Shown: piece by piece, positions 12,401 through 22,673 of the stretch
Numbering within the stretch: the first letter of the stretch is position 1
How the letters are laid out: each line of letters starts with the position of its first letter
Assembly (NCBI GenBank): GCA_014529385.2
Contig: CM043947.1
Coordinates: forward strand, 102,856,811-102,920,810
Reading direction: 5' to 3'
DNA: 64,000 nt
Source of the DNA: Adiantum capillus-veneris
Lineage: Eukaryota > Streptophyta > Polypodiopsida > Polypodiales > Pteridaceae
Made by a program: the position numbers and the translations under genes
The notes under the pieces: model-generated
Database searches by the model: none
What the model saw: only the letters and a program-made list of their open reading frames with translations
Told to the model about the DNA's origin: nothing

Positions 12401-13651
12401 GTAACTCATGGTAGAAGTCCGTAGCAACTGCACGCATATCCTCGGGCTCACAAGCAACTGACCCATTGGGCCTCCTCAACTAACTGACCTTGGCATGCGA
12501 GTGCCGAGGTCCCACTTTCTCAAAGAAAGCACCAGTCACGCTGTCACCCACCTGAGTCCACTGAGATGCCTGTCGGTGGAAAGCAAACTCATGTTGCCTC
12601 TCCTCTGTGCTAGCAAGCTCCTGTCGAGCCTGCTGTAACTGCTCCTCCAACCAAGGACTGTCTGGATGCTGCTCTTGCATCCTCTGTAATGAAGCAATGC
12701 CCCGTTTGAGACGCTGCTCCGCTTCTCTCGTTGAAGCCCGGCGAGGCAGAGACTCCTGAAGAAAAAAATGGCTAATCTGAGCTAGGCCTGAGGCCACTCT
12801 GTCAGCACGAGAATCCTGTCTGTCCATGCCCTCTGTCCAGAGAGACTCTAACCTCTCTCTGAGTGCTGAGTCCAACAAGACTTCTTTGCCTGTCTGCCAC
12901 TGTGAGGATCACTGGTGCATGGTTCGAGAAGGAGGTCCCTGCTAGGATGCCCACTGATTCTCCCAAGTCAGAGAAGTGGTCACTAGTGTAGAAGCGATCT
13001 ATCCGCAATAGGTTCACTCCTCTCACTCTGCGGTCCGATCTAGAGAAGGCAAGACTATCTAGGGGCCTCACAAAACCAGAGTGCTGCCATGTATCCGAGA
13101 CCCAAAGTCATACACAACCTCTCCCAAGCTGCCAACTCGACTCCATGCACAGTAGCATGGCTGCCACCAATCCTGTCAGAAGGGTCCTCCAACATATTGA
13201 AGTCCCCTCGTATGCACCAATGATCTGCCTGTGGCAGAGACTCAACAATCTGTGACCAAAACTCTGCACGAGCACTCGCCACATTGGGCGCATAGATGTT
13301 CAGGAAACCCACAAGGCCACCCTGAACCTGCATAGTAATCCACTGAGCCCTGCCTGGCATAATAATCCCTCTGCCCACAATGGCCTGCTGCAATGAGTCC
13401 GCAATAGTCATACATACCCCACCCTGGATGCCTCCAGGTCCAAAAGCAGCTGGCCAAAAGGTATCATACTGTCCACACAAAAGCTGACCACATCTCCAAA
13501 TGCGGCTCTCACACAGATGGTGCTCCTGAAGCATAAGGAGATCAATCTCTCCTCCCACAAGGCAACGCTAAAGCTCCTAATGCAATCGGCCCCGCTGACG
13601 CTGAAACTGGGACCCACCTAGTCCCTGCACGTTCCATGAGACAATCCTCAT
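9476..13651 (-). pseudogene. LINE ORF2: endonuclease, reverse transcriptase, zf-RVT (broken)
   Basis: The start is at 13651, where the minus strand encodes MRIVSWNVQGLGG, the classic opening of an AP-like endonuclease. The endonuclease continues with LMLQEHHLCESRIW, RGDFNMLEDPSDRIGG and, after a frame change, RIDRFYTSDHF and SNHAPVIL (SDH-type motif with N). A linker rich in E, Q and R (12480-12878) is coiled-coil-like. The RT (12341-11144) shows GEDGLTPSFF, LDFEKAYDKVDWDFL, RSVRQGCPLAPFLF and FGDD in place of YADD. The C-terminal zf-RVT (9988-9476) has C-x2-C...SHRQSLWDCPSAQQVW. At least four frameshifts and several stops, including two near the start, make it non-functional. Confidence 0.88.
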
Positions 13652-14349
13652 GGGGAGCGAGAGAGAACAGATGCTACCACAACAGCTAGACTGGCTATCT
13701 TCGAGGCTGGCTTGGATGGGGAGTAATCCACATCCGAGCGTCCTCTAGATAGGCGTGACTGCAGTGAGTGCCTAGCCCAAGCCCAAGCAGAGCGAGCCGT
13801 GCGTAAAGAAACCTCCTCTGTCCAGGAGTCCTCATGAATGTATACATAGCATGCAAACACTGCATATCAGCAAATAAGTACACCACAATGTGCCTACATC
13901 CTGCTGAGTCTGGGGGTGTCACCGCAAACTTGGCCAATGGCCACAAAGTCTGCAGCATGTCTGTAACTCCAAGTTCTCCCATGTGGTGAGAGAACTCTAG
14001 GACCTGTGTATGCAACCATCCCAACACTGAGTCGAGGGTCCACTCTGTCTCGGCCCTGCCGCAGAGGGGGAAGGAGAAACCAACTGCTGAGTCCAAGGCC
14101 TCTGTCCCCCTAGCGGCAAGGAACAGAGCATGGACCTTGAAGCAGGCTGCCTCATGGTCTGCAGAGGGATCGCCGAGAAAATGAGTGAAGCCGTAGTCGA
14201 AGAAGTCCCAGTGGTGACGGATGTCAATGCTCGTCAGACCACAAGGGATAGCTGCAAGGGAAGATGTCTGTATCTACAGAGGGGGCTGTAAGAAAGGTTG
14301 ACCCTCTCTCGCTAGGCGACTCGTGGCAAAGGCGCTGCCAAGAGATCTC

Positions 14350-15549
14350 CTAGCCGCTGGAGAAGGCCCTGCCCCCTAGGTCGACTGTGGAACTGGAGTA
14401 GGAGGGGGGAGAGAAGGAGCTGGGGGAAGCGGTGGAGAAGAGGGGTGGGAGGGGGCGATAGAGGTAGAGGGGTGAGGTGGAGAGGCGACGGGAGCAGAAG
14501 GCGGGGGGGAGGATGAGGAAGAGGGGGGAAACTTTGGGGGGGAGAGGCTGTCGAGGGTGAAGCTGGGGTGGGGGCTGGAGTAGGAACCTCCTCCTGCTCA
14601 AGAGGACCAAAGAGGTTCCCCGTGGGAACCCACTGCTACTGAGTAGGCGCCTGAGGGCCACTCTGAGTGCCAGGCTGATGCTGTGGCCCCTCTCGTCGTC
14701 TACCACGGGCCTGCTGCCACCCCTCCTCCGTTGGAGCCCCAGGCTCGGAGGGTGGCTTTGCATGTGTGCCCGTGTCGCTGTGTGTGGCTGCGGGCCAGCC
14801 CAGGCAGGCTGGGGCTGAGGCTGTGGTGCAGATCGAGGCCTCCTCCGTGGACAGGCCTTCGCTAGATGGCCCGTCTGTCGACAAATGAAGCACTGGTTTG
14901 GGAGGCCCGAATACTCCACACTCTGTCTAAACCAACCCCTACTCACCCGAGGCAAAAGGATAACCTTCGGAAGCGTGTGGGTGTCTCTGACCAAAACTTG
15001 AACTGAGGGAATGCCAGCCGCCTTAGCAGCTACTGATGCTGCCGTGCGAGGTGTCTCCAGGATAGTCCCAATGGCTGAGCCGATCCTGGATAGAAGTGGT
15101 AAGTACTCCCTCCGTAAACCTGGAAAGCAGACCGAGATGGGGATGTCTGCCTCCTCTACTAGAACATCCGAAGCCGGGTCAAAACCATGTCTCCACTGTC
15201 GAAAGTGGGCACGTGCTGATCGGATGGTCAGTGGACTCATGGCTATGACCTTGGGCACCATATCTGAGGTCTCAAACTCGATCTGATAGTAACCTTGTCC
15301 GAGAATCTGTACATCCAAGATCTTGCCCACCTCTACGAGAAGGCGGGCCTTGAGAAGATCACGCAGCTCTCCTCTGCTAGGTCGGGTGCCGAGAATCTTG
15401 CAGATGATCGAAGTCGCCTGCAATCGCTCTACCTCTGCAGCAAGGCTCGCTTGCTGTGTCGGGGAAAGAGCAAGTCGAATGGTGGGCTCAGCGGGGACGG
15501 GCGAGGGGGCTTCGGACGAGTCCCTCTGTGGCGAAGCTAGAGCCTCCAT
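14350..15549 (-). CDS. LINE ORF1: DUF4283-like nucleic-acid-binding protein with CCHC knuckle
   Basis: An open frame of 399 codons on the minus strand. Residues about 55-150 resemble the DUF4283 RNA-binding fold of plant LINE ORF1 proteins (GQGYYQIEFET, then P-L-T-I-R-S-A-R, then W-R-H-G-F-D). A zinc knuckle C-FI-C-RQTG-H-LAKA-C follows at about residue 225. The tail is rich in P, S and R and of low complexity. ORF1 proteins package LINE RNA. The downstream minus-strand stretch 14227-13695 has coding-like text in other frames and may be the frameshifted C-terminal part. The frame is intact, although ORF2 is dead. Confidence 0.8.
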   Translation of the reverse strand: MEALASPQRDSSEAPSPVPAEPTIRLALSPTQQASLAAEVERLQATSIICKILGTRPSRGELRDLLKARLLVEVGKILDVQILGQGYYQIEFETSDMVPKVIAMSPLTIRSARAHFRQWRHGFDPASDVLVEEADIPISVCFPGLRREYLPLLSRIGSAIGTILETPRTAASVAAKAAGIPSVQVLVRDTHTLPKVILLPRVSRGWFRQSVEYSGLPNQCFICRQTGHLAKACPRRRPRSAPQPQPQPAWAGPQPHTATRAHMQSHPPSLGLQRRRGGSRPVVDDERGHSISLALRVALRRLLSSSGFPRGTSLVLLSRRRFLLQPPPQLHPRQPLPPKVSPLFLILPPAFCSRRLSTSPLYLYRPLPPLFSTASPSSFSPPSYSSSTVDLGGRAFSSG

Positions 15550-15554
15550 CTGTG

Positions 15555-15940
15555 TCTACTGCTATGGCGTAAGAAGAGGGCGGCGGGAGGACTCTGCAAA
15601 TAGGCGCGCAGAGCACTGCCCCAGAGGAGACTCAGTGCTGAAAGAGCCGACTTGCAGGGAACTATCGGGATGAAAGAAAGCAGGCGGACGGGGCAGCGGG
15701 CGGGGATGGCTAAGGCGGGAGCGGTGGCAGCAGCGGGTGGGGACGGCTGGGGCGGCAGTGGTGGGTGTGGGCGGCAGCAACGGGCGGGGGCAGCGAGGAC
15801 AGGCAGCACGGGCAGGCAGAGCTGGGTGGGGGGGGGTGGGGGGGGGGGGGGGAGCGATGGCGCAGCGTGGGGGGAACAGCAGCAGCGAGCGCAGGTCAAG
15901 AATGGGCTACCTTCCTCTTGATCACATAGTCAAAGACCGA
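15555..15940 (-). other. LINE 5' UTR, GC-rich with poly-G/C run
   Basis: This part precedes ORF1 on the minus strand. It is strongly C-rich on the minus strand, with a G-run on the plus strand around 15828-15852. Open frames here encode only G- or P-rich low-complexity peptides and are not counted as genes. Confidence 0.65.
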
Positions 15941-15954
15941 TGGAAAAGCTAAGT
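15941..15954. repeat. LINE target-site duplication, right copy
   Basis: tggaaaagctaagt, matching 9177-9190 with one mismatch. The gypsy A reading frame resumes here. Confidence 0.85.
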
Positions 15955-16140
15955 CATTCACCAAGCTAAGGAAGATAGTCTCCTGACCCACGTATGGCCA
16001 CTTTGAGTATGTTGTCATGCCATTTGAACTAGCAAATGCTCTAACAATCTTTTAGCACCCGATCAATGATATTTTTCATGAGTATTTGAGGATTTTGTGG
16101 TAATATACCTAGACGATTTTTTGATATTTTCTAGAAATAA
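15951..16140 (+). pseudogene. Ty3/gypsy reverse transcriptase, C-terminal part with YLDD
   Basis: After the LINE, the frame continues as SFTKL, then YGHFEYVVMPFELANALTIF, and after a one-base shift DFVVIYLDDFLIFSRNKEEH. The catalytic YLDD is at 16106-16117. Normal gypsy RT has MPFGL-NAP here, so G and P are replaced. Similarity fades after about 16140. Confidence 0.85.
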
Positions 16141-16199
16141 AGAAGAACACTCTTTCTTTAGTTTACATTCCAATCATGCTGGCCTGTTTCTCAATCTCT

Positions 16200-17990
16200 T
16201 ACAATCAGCCATAAAATGACCAAGAGTTTCATAACAAACATCCCCATTTGACTTTCAAATACTTACATCACATGCCCAGTTTCTTCCTCAAGTCTTCTTT
16301 CTCACCTTGTGTTCTGGTGAACATCAATGGGGTTTGGGCTCTCCGACGTGTACGACTTTTGTGGCAAGATCTAGCATGCATGGTGGCACCAGAGTTCCTA
16401 GTCCTACAAATTCGCTCCCCATCAAGCCTGTTTCAAGGATGTTGGCCCTCAACGCTCAACATGGAAGATGGTGTATGGATCTCCGTTAGAAGCTAGTGTC
16501 TTTGTCTCGTGGATGACGATGTTTTGTGCGAGGTGATGCAGCATGTGGGCCCCCCCCTTATTCGGATCTATTGTGGTATGCTCTGATTGTTTTTTGGAGG
16601 GTGGTTCCTTGATTAGCCTATAGTCATGCTTTGTTTGTGGAAGGTGTTTATGGGTCTATCTATATGGCTATCACTGGATCAGTTGTAATTTTTTTTATCA
16701 CCCATGGTGTTGGAGAAATTATGTTCGTGAGGTGAGCCGGGTCAGCACGGGCTACTTCCTAAGGTGAGAGAAGGACGCACAACATAAGAAAAAGCTCCAA
16801 AGATACTTGGAAACCCTTATACTGATACAACTCAATGAATTTGGAATCTAAATACAAGAAATTGATTGCAATTGGCACGCTTTGCTCTAAAATCTAATCA
16901 GATTGTGAGAAAAAATATGATTACCAAAGCTACTGGGCAAAGGGGAGCATGGGTGAGGACACACTTTCTTTTCCCCGCTCCTTCCTCTTTCCCTTGATTT
17001 TAGCTGCTTCACTTCTCTTCACTTGCTCTTCTCAACGACCTTCTCTTGATTTTGTACACATTGTAGATTTCTTTTCTTCACACTCTTTTTTCCTTTAATG
17101 AGTCCCGTGCACTACCTCTTCATACACAAGATCGACAAGTCGTCACAAAATTACTTTCTACCCGTCAATTTGGAACATAATGCTATTGTTTTCCTTGGTC
17201 CCGCTCACATGCAAGATTTTATGCGCATAGAGGACCTTCCTAGCCCTTGAAGTGGCTTGCATGCCCTTAACCTTTGACTATTTTTAATGCTTCTTGTTTT
17301 TTTCCATAAAAATTTATCTTTTCTCTTGTATGAGTGGCCATTGTGTGGCCTTATGGTGGGCAGCCATCACTCCCCCCACCCTCCCCCACCCCGCCCCGCA
17401 CCCGCGCACGTGCACACACACACACACACTGTTGGCATACATAATCACCAAAGCATCATGAGGCACAACGTCTTTCTCCTATGGCCATGCCAACATTTCC
17501 TGCTATTCAACATAGTCCAAGTCATGACATTCCGGATGGGAAGCCCATCAAGAACTTTATTTGCTTTCTCGTGGACACCATAGTTGGCAGATATGGTGCA
17601 AGTATAAAAATTTGTTCTCATCCAACCACTATTCCACTGTGAACATGCTATCAATAATATCCAAACCTTTGGCTTCATGTAACCATAGAACTCTAGGATC
17701 ATAGGGAAATCTTAAGAATTTTCCCATTAGTGCAGCACAACCATCCAATAATCCATAAACCCCTCCATCATTTATCATGTAAATAAACTATCATAGCATG
17801 TAAGCATCATGAACACCACCATGATCATACAGTATGTAGATCAACTACCATAGAAATGTGTACATAACCATGAGCTCCCGGATCAAATGGCATAAGAAGA
17901 AATTGCCCAAACACTGGAGCTTCATAATATCCACATGAGAATACATTACTTGTCCCTGTCAAGCCAAGGGCTAGTTTGAATCAAGCTTAG
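16200..17990. other. Unassigned degenerate DNA
   Basis: No protein family is recognised on either strand. Open frames at 16248-16496 and 17287-17583 are short and of unusual composition. There are C-rich patches (16545-16560, 17370-17405) and a short CA repeat near 17413-17430. Confidence 0.5.
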
Positions 17991-17996
17991 GGGTTC

Positions 17997-18004
17997 TATA
18001 TAAG
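17997..18004 (+). promoter_or_regulatory. TATA-like box (tatataag) of a probable LTR
   Basis: ttctatataaggggcaaagg lies about 50 bases upstream of a primer-site-like motif at 18054. That order fits the U3/R end of an LTR, although the spacing is short and no partner LTR is identified. Confidence 0.4.
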
Positions 18005-18053
18005 GGGCAAAGGCTTGGTGGAGAGTAGGGTTCCAAACACTCTCGTCTGATAG

Positions 18054-18065
18054 TGGTATCAAAGC
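18054..18065 (+). other. Primer-binding-site-like motif (tggtatcaaagc)
   Basis: The motif differs by one base from tggtatcagagc, the primer site complementary to initiator methionine tRNA that occurs in both copia elements in this window. A protease relic of gypsy type follows at 18818-19054, so this may be the start of the internal region of a third, largely deleted gypsy element. Confidence 0.5.
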
Positions 18066-18102
18066 TAGGTTGCGACAAGATGTGGAGTTATTCTTGGAAA
18101 AG

Positions 18103-18104
<2 letters not shown>

Positions 18105-18136
<32 letters not shown>
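18105..18136. repeat. (TC)n microsatellite
   Basis: A run of about 16 tc dinucleotides just inside the primer-site-like motif. Confidence 0.95.
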
Positions 18137-18138
<2 letters not shown>

Positions 18139-18817
18139 GAAGAGGGCCATGTGGGCATGACCGCCTAGAGGGGAGAGGGAAGCGGGTCGACGAACTCATA
18201 ACAACGTGAGGTCAGGCTTGTTGCATTCACACTGGGGAGGGGAGGCGTTTTTTTCTTCTTGCTCTCCCTCTCTTGAGCTTGCTACAAAGCGAGTGCTATG
18301 AGCAATTATTTCTCCGCTCTGCACTACCCAATAGTGGTGCCATCTCTTGGAGGTCGTTGCGTTTGCAGGCGGGCATCCACCCAAGGCCAAGCGCTGCCCT
18401 TTGATTTTAAAAACAACTCCCAAGGGAGTGTTCCCACATCACACCCCCCTTACCTCCTCTATTCTTGAAAGAGTAGTACAAGTAAAAAAAGTTGAAAGGA
18501 GAGCAGATTTCGGGACGAGCAACATTCCCAAACCTTTGCAAATTCACAAAATTTCAAAAAATTCATAGAATTTTAAAAGTAAACATCTCTTTGATATTTT
18601 TTTATCGGCGGAGATCTCTCATTATTTCAATGTGGAAGTAACACATACAAAAGTGGTGCACAAGTGTTGTATCGCAACCTTGATGTAGTAGCCGACCTTT
18701 GGTACACACAAGTTGGTGTGTATACATGGGTTGATATAAGGTCACACATTGTGAATCTTGATACACGATGGTGCTTCGCACAATTGTATTAAGTATAAGT
18801 TAGTGAAATGACTCAAC

Positions 18818-19054
18818 TTGCCCCAGAGTTTCCACCACAATGCCGTCGAGATGTGGGATACTCAAGTGAAGGATGTACCATTGGAGATTCAAGGGTATCA
18901 CATGTCTGTGAATTTTCAAGTCATGAACATAGATCGGATAGATGTGGTCCTTAGTCGGGAGTGGTTATATGGTTTAGAGTCATCACTAAAACGTAGCTAT
19001 GAGCACAACATTTTGATGTTTGAATATAATGGCGTACACATGCTATCATACTAG
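18818..19054 (+). pseudogene. Ty3/gypsy aspartic protease relic, C-terminal half
   Basis: The frame encodes EIQGYHMSVNFQVMNIDRID, then VVLSREWLYGLESSLKRSYE, then FEYNGVHML. It resembles the second half of gypsy proteases (D-V-V/I-L-G-x-x-W-L). The normal LGMEW-like motif here reads LSREW. The active-site D-S-G strand is not visible upstream. Together with 18054 it is all that can be recognised of this element. Confidence 0.65.
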
Positions 19055-19389
19055 GGAATTTGGGAGGTCATTTCGGAGGGCCTTATTTAGGAGAGAGAAA
19101 AGGAGGCACATCCAATGAACATCAAGCCAAAGTAATGTAGAAATAGGAAGAAATAAATCAAAAAATTCAAAAGAAAGAGAAGAACATGAGGTAAAACCTT
19201 GTTTTTATGGTGTTAGAGGTATCTATATGTGGGCCCAGGGTCTGAATGTAGTTGTGGTGCTAAAAGACAACTACGATACTGTATCATTCTCCCACCATCA
19301 AAATCTCTCGCTCCATTAACCAAGTGTCCAAAACTGAATTTCCCTCCATTGGAAGCAAGTTCACGCTTTCTTCTACCATGCAGAAAGAG

Positions 19390-20815
19390 CCATGGTTTCT
19401 TCTTCTTCTTCTTCCCACCCTAATAGCTCTAGGGGTTGTTGTGCTCTCTCCCCAGAAAGGCTTGCCATTAGTCTCCCAAGGAGTCCAAGTAGGACCATAA
19501 GCTCTATCACTATCTCAAACGTTATCAATATAGATAGTCAATGGCAACAACAGATAATATACAAAGGTTATTGGGTTCTTATGCAATCAAGAACGACGAA
19601 AAAATCCTCAATGACAAATCTATTTCGTTCAGCATGGAAAGCACGAGTGCTAGATTTCAAAGTGGAGGTGGGCAAGAAAACTGTTAAGGAAGTTTTGGTA
19701 CAACATGTCTATAGTCACTCCGATGTGATTGCTAATGGCGGAGATGTCTCATTGGCTTATCATCCTTGATGCAACTATGAGTGTGTTCATACCCTCCATC
19801 TCTATTCTTACTTTTACAACTTGCTGTTCTCTTTATTTGTTTTTTCTTTTGAAGAGGTAGAACAATATTAACATAGCAAGATCAATTTCTCATAAGTTCT
19901 TCATTCGTTTCAGTAGTTAGAATAGGTGTCTTACATTTTGTTGTTGCAATTGCAAATGTCTATCCTTCATCATACAAGGAATGGGAGCCACTAGAGTGTA
20001 TTATAGGTCTCATCTGTGTAACCCATGCTAACATTGGGGTTTTATAGTATGATGGAAGAACTAGCAAGAGTCTTGTAGATGAGGGAATTTTCTTCTATGA
20101 GCATTTCTACCAGCTCAACCAAGAAAATAAAATAGGTAATCTGGTTAAACTCCCTCTCCCTACCAATTGGAGCTATATTGACTGGACAGTCTCGGACACC
20201 ACCATGTGTGAGGCTCTCAGAAGCAGGCTGTTTAGGGATGTGCAGAGGTCCCTATGAAATTCAGTGCCCACTAAATTGGTTAAGATTGCTAATTTTGTCC
20301 TATAAGTTTATTCGTGGAACTATTTCACACCTGCCACATACATGTTGCAAAGACAATGTTGTATGTAAATCTCTAGATGCTTGCTTCTGTGACAAGTTGC
20401 ATGGTATATTAAAGAGGTGGATGGCATACATTGTGAGGTTGCACTGGACACTTTGGTGGCCAAGGACATGATTGTCACACAGTCCCTTCTCATCTCCTTC
20501 TGGTACCAGCGCTCTCAAATTGTTATAGGCTACTCTAAGTTTATTCATGTTGATCAAGAGTCAGAAGGCCTTGAGAACAATGGTGCCATAGATGTGGAGG
20601 TATTCGACAAAGAGCTCAACCTTGTGATAGTGGTCACAATAAGAGAGCAATTCAACCTTCTGCAACTTTGGCACGACATCGTGGACGAGTCTGCAGAGAA
20701 GGAGCCCTCACTGTTCTATTTCTTAATTGGTGGATGCAGAGTTATGCAACGACGGAAAAAAGAGATTGTCTGTAGAGAACTAACTGGCCAAGTCCAAATC
20801 GTGCCAATGTAACTT
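19390..20815 (+). pseudogene. Decayed coding stretch of unknown family
   Basis: Coding-like text changes frame several times: 19392-19769 (about 125 codons), a stretch near 20080-20250 reading GNLVKLPLPTNWSYIDWTVS, and 20417-20812 (131 codons, ending in VQIVPM). The last part has balanced amino-acid use with E, D and hydrophobic alternation. I do not recognise the family. The 3' side (21150-21235) is AT-rich with taatgaaaaaaa and a short A-run, as expected of a transcript end. It could be a dead gene or a retroelement ORF. Confidence 0.35.
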
Positions 20816-21387
20816 GAATAAATCTATATTCATGAATTCCATTCCAACATTTCTTGCAATTTGGTTATGAGATGATTCCCACTATTTGGTTATATTTTTA
20901 TTTCAATTGTAAGATGAGGTCTGTCTCACTACCTATGTCCTTTTGTTAGCTGGTAGTGTGATAATTGTATATTTTGAACAACATATGTTAGAAGTTGTAC
21001 ACACTCTACAGAAAATGACTGCTTGGCGGATTATTATTTTTTGTAATTATTCATTTATTGAAAAAACCCGACATTTCACCTTTGTAAATATTGGGACTTA
21101 CAGAAGTTTCCAGATTGTATCCCAGTTTTGACATTTAGATTGAGTAGATGGTTAAATTGGAACATTAGGGTTTGAGATTGTAAGGTATTTATACCACTTT
21201 TTGACCTTAATGAAAAAAACCCTTTGTCATTTAAAAAAAGTTTGAAGTCTGTGAGTGAGCGTACTGTGTACGAGAGAGAGTGAGAGCTTCATCTTGACGC
21301 TACGCGTGCACTGGTGGTCGGAATCGAGTGCAGAGAAGTGCAGAGCTTCATCTTGACAGGATAAGGCCAGGTAGACAAAAATTGCCA
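20816..21387. other. AT-rich non-coding DNA with A-rich end
   Basis: No coding region is visible. A run catttaaaaaaag ends near 21240, after which the base composition changes toward the leader of gypsy element B (gagagagagtgagagcttcatcttgac). Confidence 0.4.
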
Positions 21388-21670
21388 GACATCCTACCTA
21401 AATTGTGCCCAGGCATTATTTTAAGACCAAAACCATAGGATGGCTGCATGAGCATGATCTGCATGATATATTGAGTGACTGAGAGAGGTTTTCATCTCAA
21501 TTGGGTGAGAAAATTGGGTTCTAAGAAGACTTTAGCACTTTTGACTGAAAAAGGCTAGAACAACTAAAATTGGGGTCTTTTGAAATCCAAACCAAAATTT
21601 AAGCATACCACTGGGTTGCTGACATCAAGGGGGAGCTGTGGATCAAGTCTGGGGTCAAACAAGCCAAAAA

Positions 21671-21692
21671 GACATCCTACGTGTAGGATGTC
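21671..21692. repeat. 22-bp palindrome, copy 1 (leader of element B)
   Basis: Left arm gacatcctacg, right arm tgtaggatgtc; perfect except for one base pair next to the centre. Confidence 0.9.
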
Positions 21693-21795
21693 ATCTGTGT
21701 GATTTTGCACTCCAAACTGAGTTTTGAGCATACCAAAGTGATTAGAACCTTAAGGAGAGTCCGTGCTTTGCATTTGAAGCCATTTTGAGGAAAAA

Positions 21796-21817
21796 GACAT
21801 GCTACGTGTAGAATGTC
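21796..21817. repeat. 22-bp palindrome, copy 2 (decayed)
   Basis: gacatgctacg / tgtagaatgtc, with two further mismatched positions. The flanks aaaaa and taaag match those of the copies near 39.9 kb. Confidence 0.85.
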
Positions 21818-22070
21818 TAAAGCAAGAAATTCAAGCCAGAAACTGATTGTAGGCCTAGCAGGGTGTTGTATAGCCTGAGGCAAGCCTTCTAGTCAATTTT
21901 GGTCCAAATTGGAGTTGATTTGACTGGTTAGACCAACAACATGCTGATGGAACAGATTTTTGATCCATTTACCAGCTTATAGGTGTCCAAATCAAAAAGT
22001 AAAAACAGCTGTGGACTCAGCACATCAAGGGGAATCCATAGTGCAAAAATCTAGGCAAAACAGAGCAGGA

Positions 22071-22092
22071 GACATCCTACGCGTAGGATGTC
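22071..22092. repeat. 22-bp palindrome, copy 3 (perfect)
   Basis: gacatcctacg / cgtaggatgtc: a perfect inverted repeat with no spacer. Confidence 0.95.
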
Positions 22093-22673
22093 TACTAGGG
22101 CTTAGTGAAGAGAAAATTTGATTGAGGTTATACATTGATGTTCTATTTGACTTTAGGATTCCAGAACTTCTTTCAGATTGGACCTTGTTTGACCTTTTGA
22201 CGGAGCACAGACTGAATTAAGACTTTTTAGGTAAATTGACCAACATCCGAGGAAAGTACAGTTCCAGACTAGCAGACCTAATCCAGAACATTAGAAGTGT
22301 ATAAAATACAGTAGTGGTTGAGGTTAACTCTCCAGTTATACCAATCATTACTAAGATCACCTCTAGTGGTTAAATGCATTGATTCGATTGCCGAAATTAA
22401 ACGCTTGTGTACAGGTATATTCAGCGGCAAAGCAAGAAGTTGTGCAGAAATTGATCCTTTGCCAGGTGAGTGGTTGGATTTGTGTAAGTTGCATTGATAA
22501 GTTTGATGAATTTAAGATCAGGAAGATACATTTTTAGAGACCAAAAGGTGGCAGGTGATCAAGGTAGCTTAGTGTCCACCGAGGAGAGTGTAACTCAGGC
22601 AAGGCTAAATCCACTAACATCGATTATTGAGGAGGGTAGTGATACTGACACTTAATCAGATAAATCCTTCTTC

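Larger units (their letters stand above)
9191..15940 (-). mobile_element. Full-length but decayed LINE (plant L1-like)
   Basis: The element has a poly(A) tail (poly-T at 9191-9199 on the plus strand), ORF2 (13651 down to 9476), ORF1 (15549-14350) and a GC-rich 5' UTR up to about 15940. A 14-bp target-site duplication with one mismatch flanks it. The domain order is CCHC-type ORF1, then AP-type endonuclease, RT and zf-RVT, as in plant L1-like LINEs. ORF1 is open, but ORF2 carries several stops and frameshifts. It inserted into the RT of gypsy element A. Confidence 0.9.
7270..16200 (+). mobile_element. Degenerate Ty3/gypsy element A, split by a LINE
   Basis: Remains of gag (about 7300-7965), protease (8343-8558) and reverse transcriptase (8752-9190 continued at 15951-16140) occur in the correct order on the plus strand. 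The LINE at 9191-15940 interrupts the RT. If the LINE and one copy of its target-site duplication are removed, the RT reads on from LGEAK into SFTKL. Many stops and frameshifts show it is long dead. RNase H and integrase are missing after about 16200, and no LTR pair could be defined. Confidence 0.8.
21388..22673 (+). other. Leader or LTR region of gypsy element B with palindromes
   Basis: This AT-rich non-coding stretch precedes gag. It holds a half site at 21388 and 22-bp palindromes at 21671, 21796 and 22071. A TATA-like tataaaata is near 22300. A gt-ag style donor caggtgagt is at about 22463, which might be used for splicing. The exact LTR/leader border is unclear because no clean second copy was found. 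Confidence 0.5.

Noticed and set aside
14350-15549. The 399-codon frame as a host proline-rich protein gene
   Set aside because: The zinc knuckle, the DUF4283-like part and the position upstream of an endonuclease-RT frame identify it as LINE ORF1.
15652-15952. Glycine-rich plus-strand frames
   Set aside because: They are the antisense of the GC-rich LINE 5' UTR; composition alone keeps them open.
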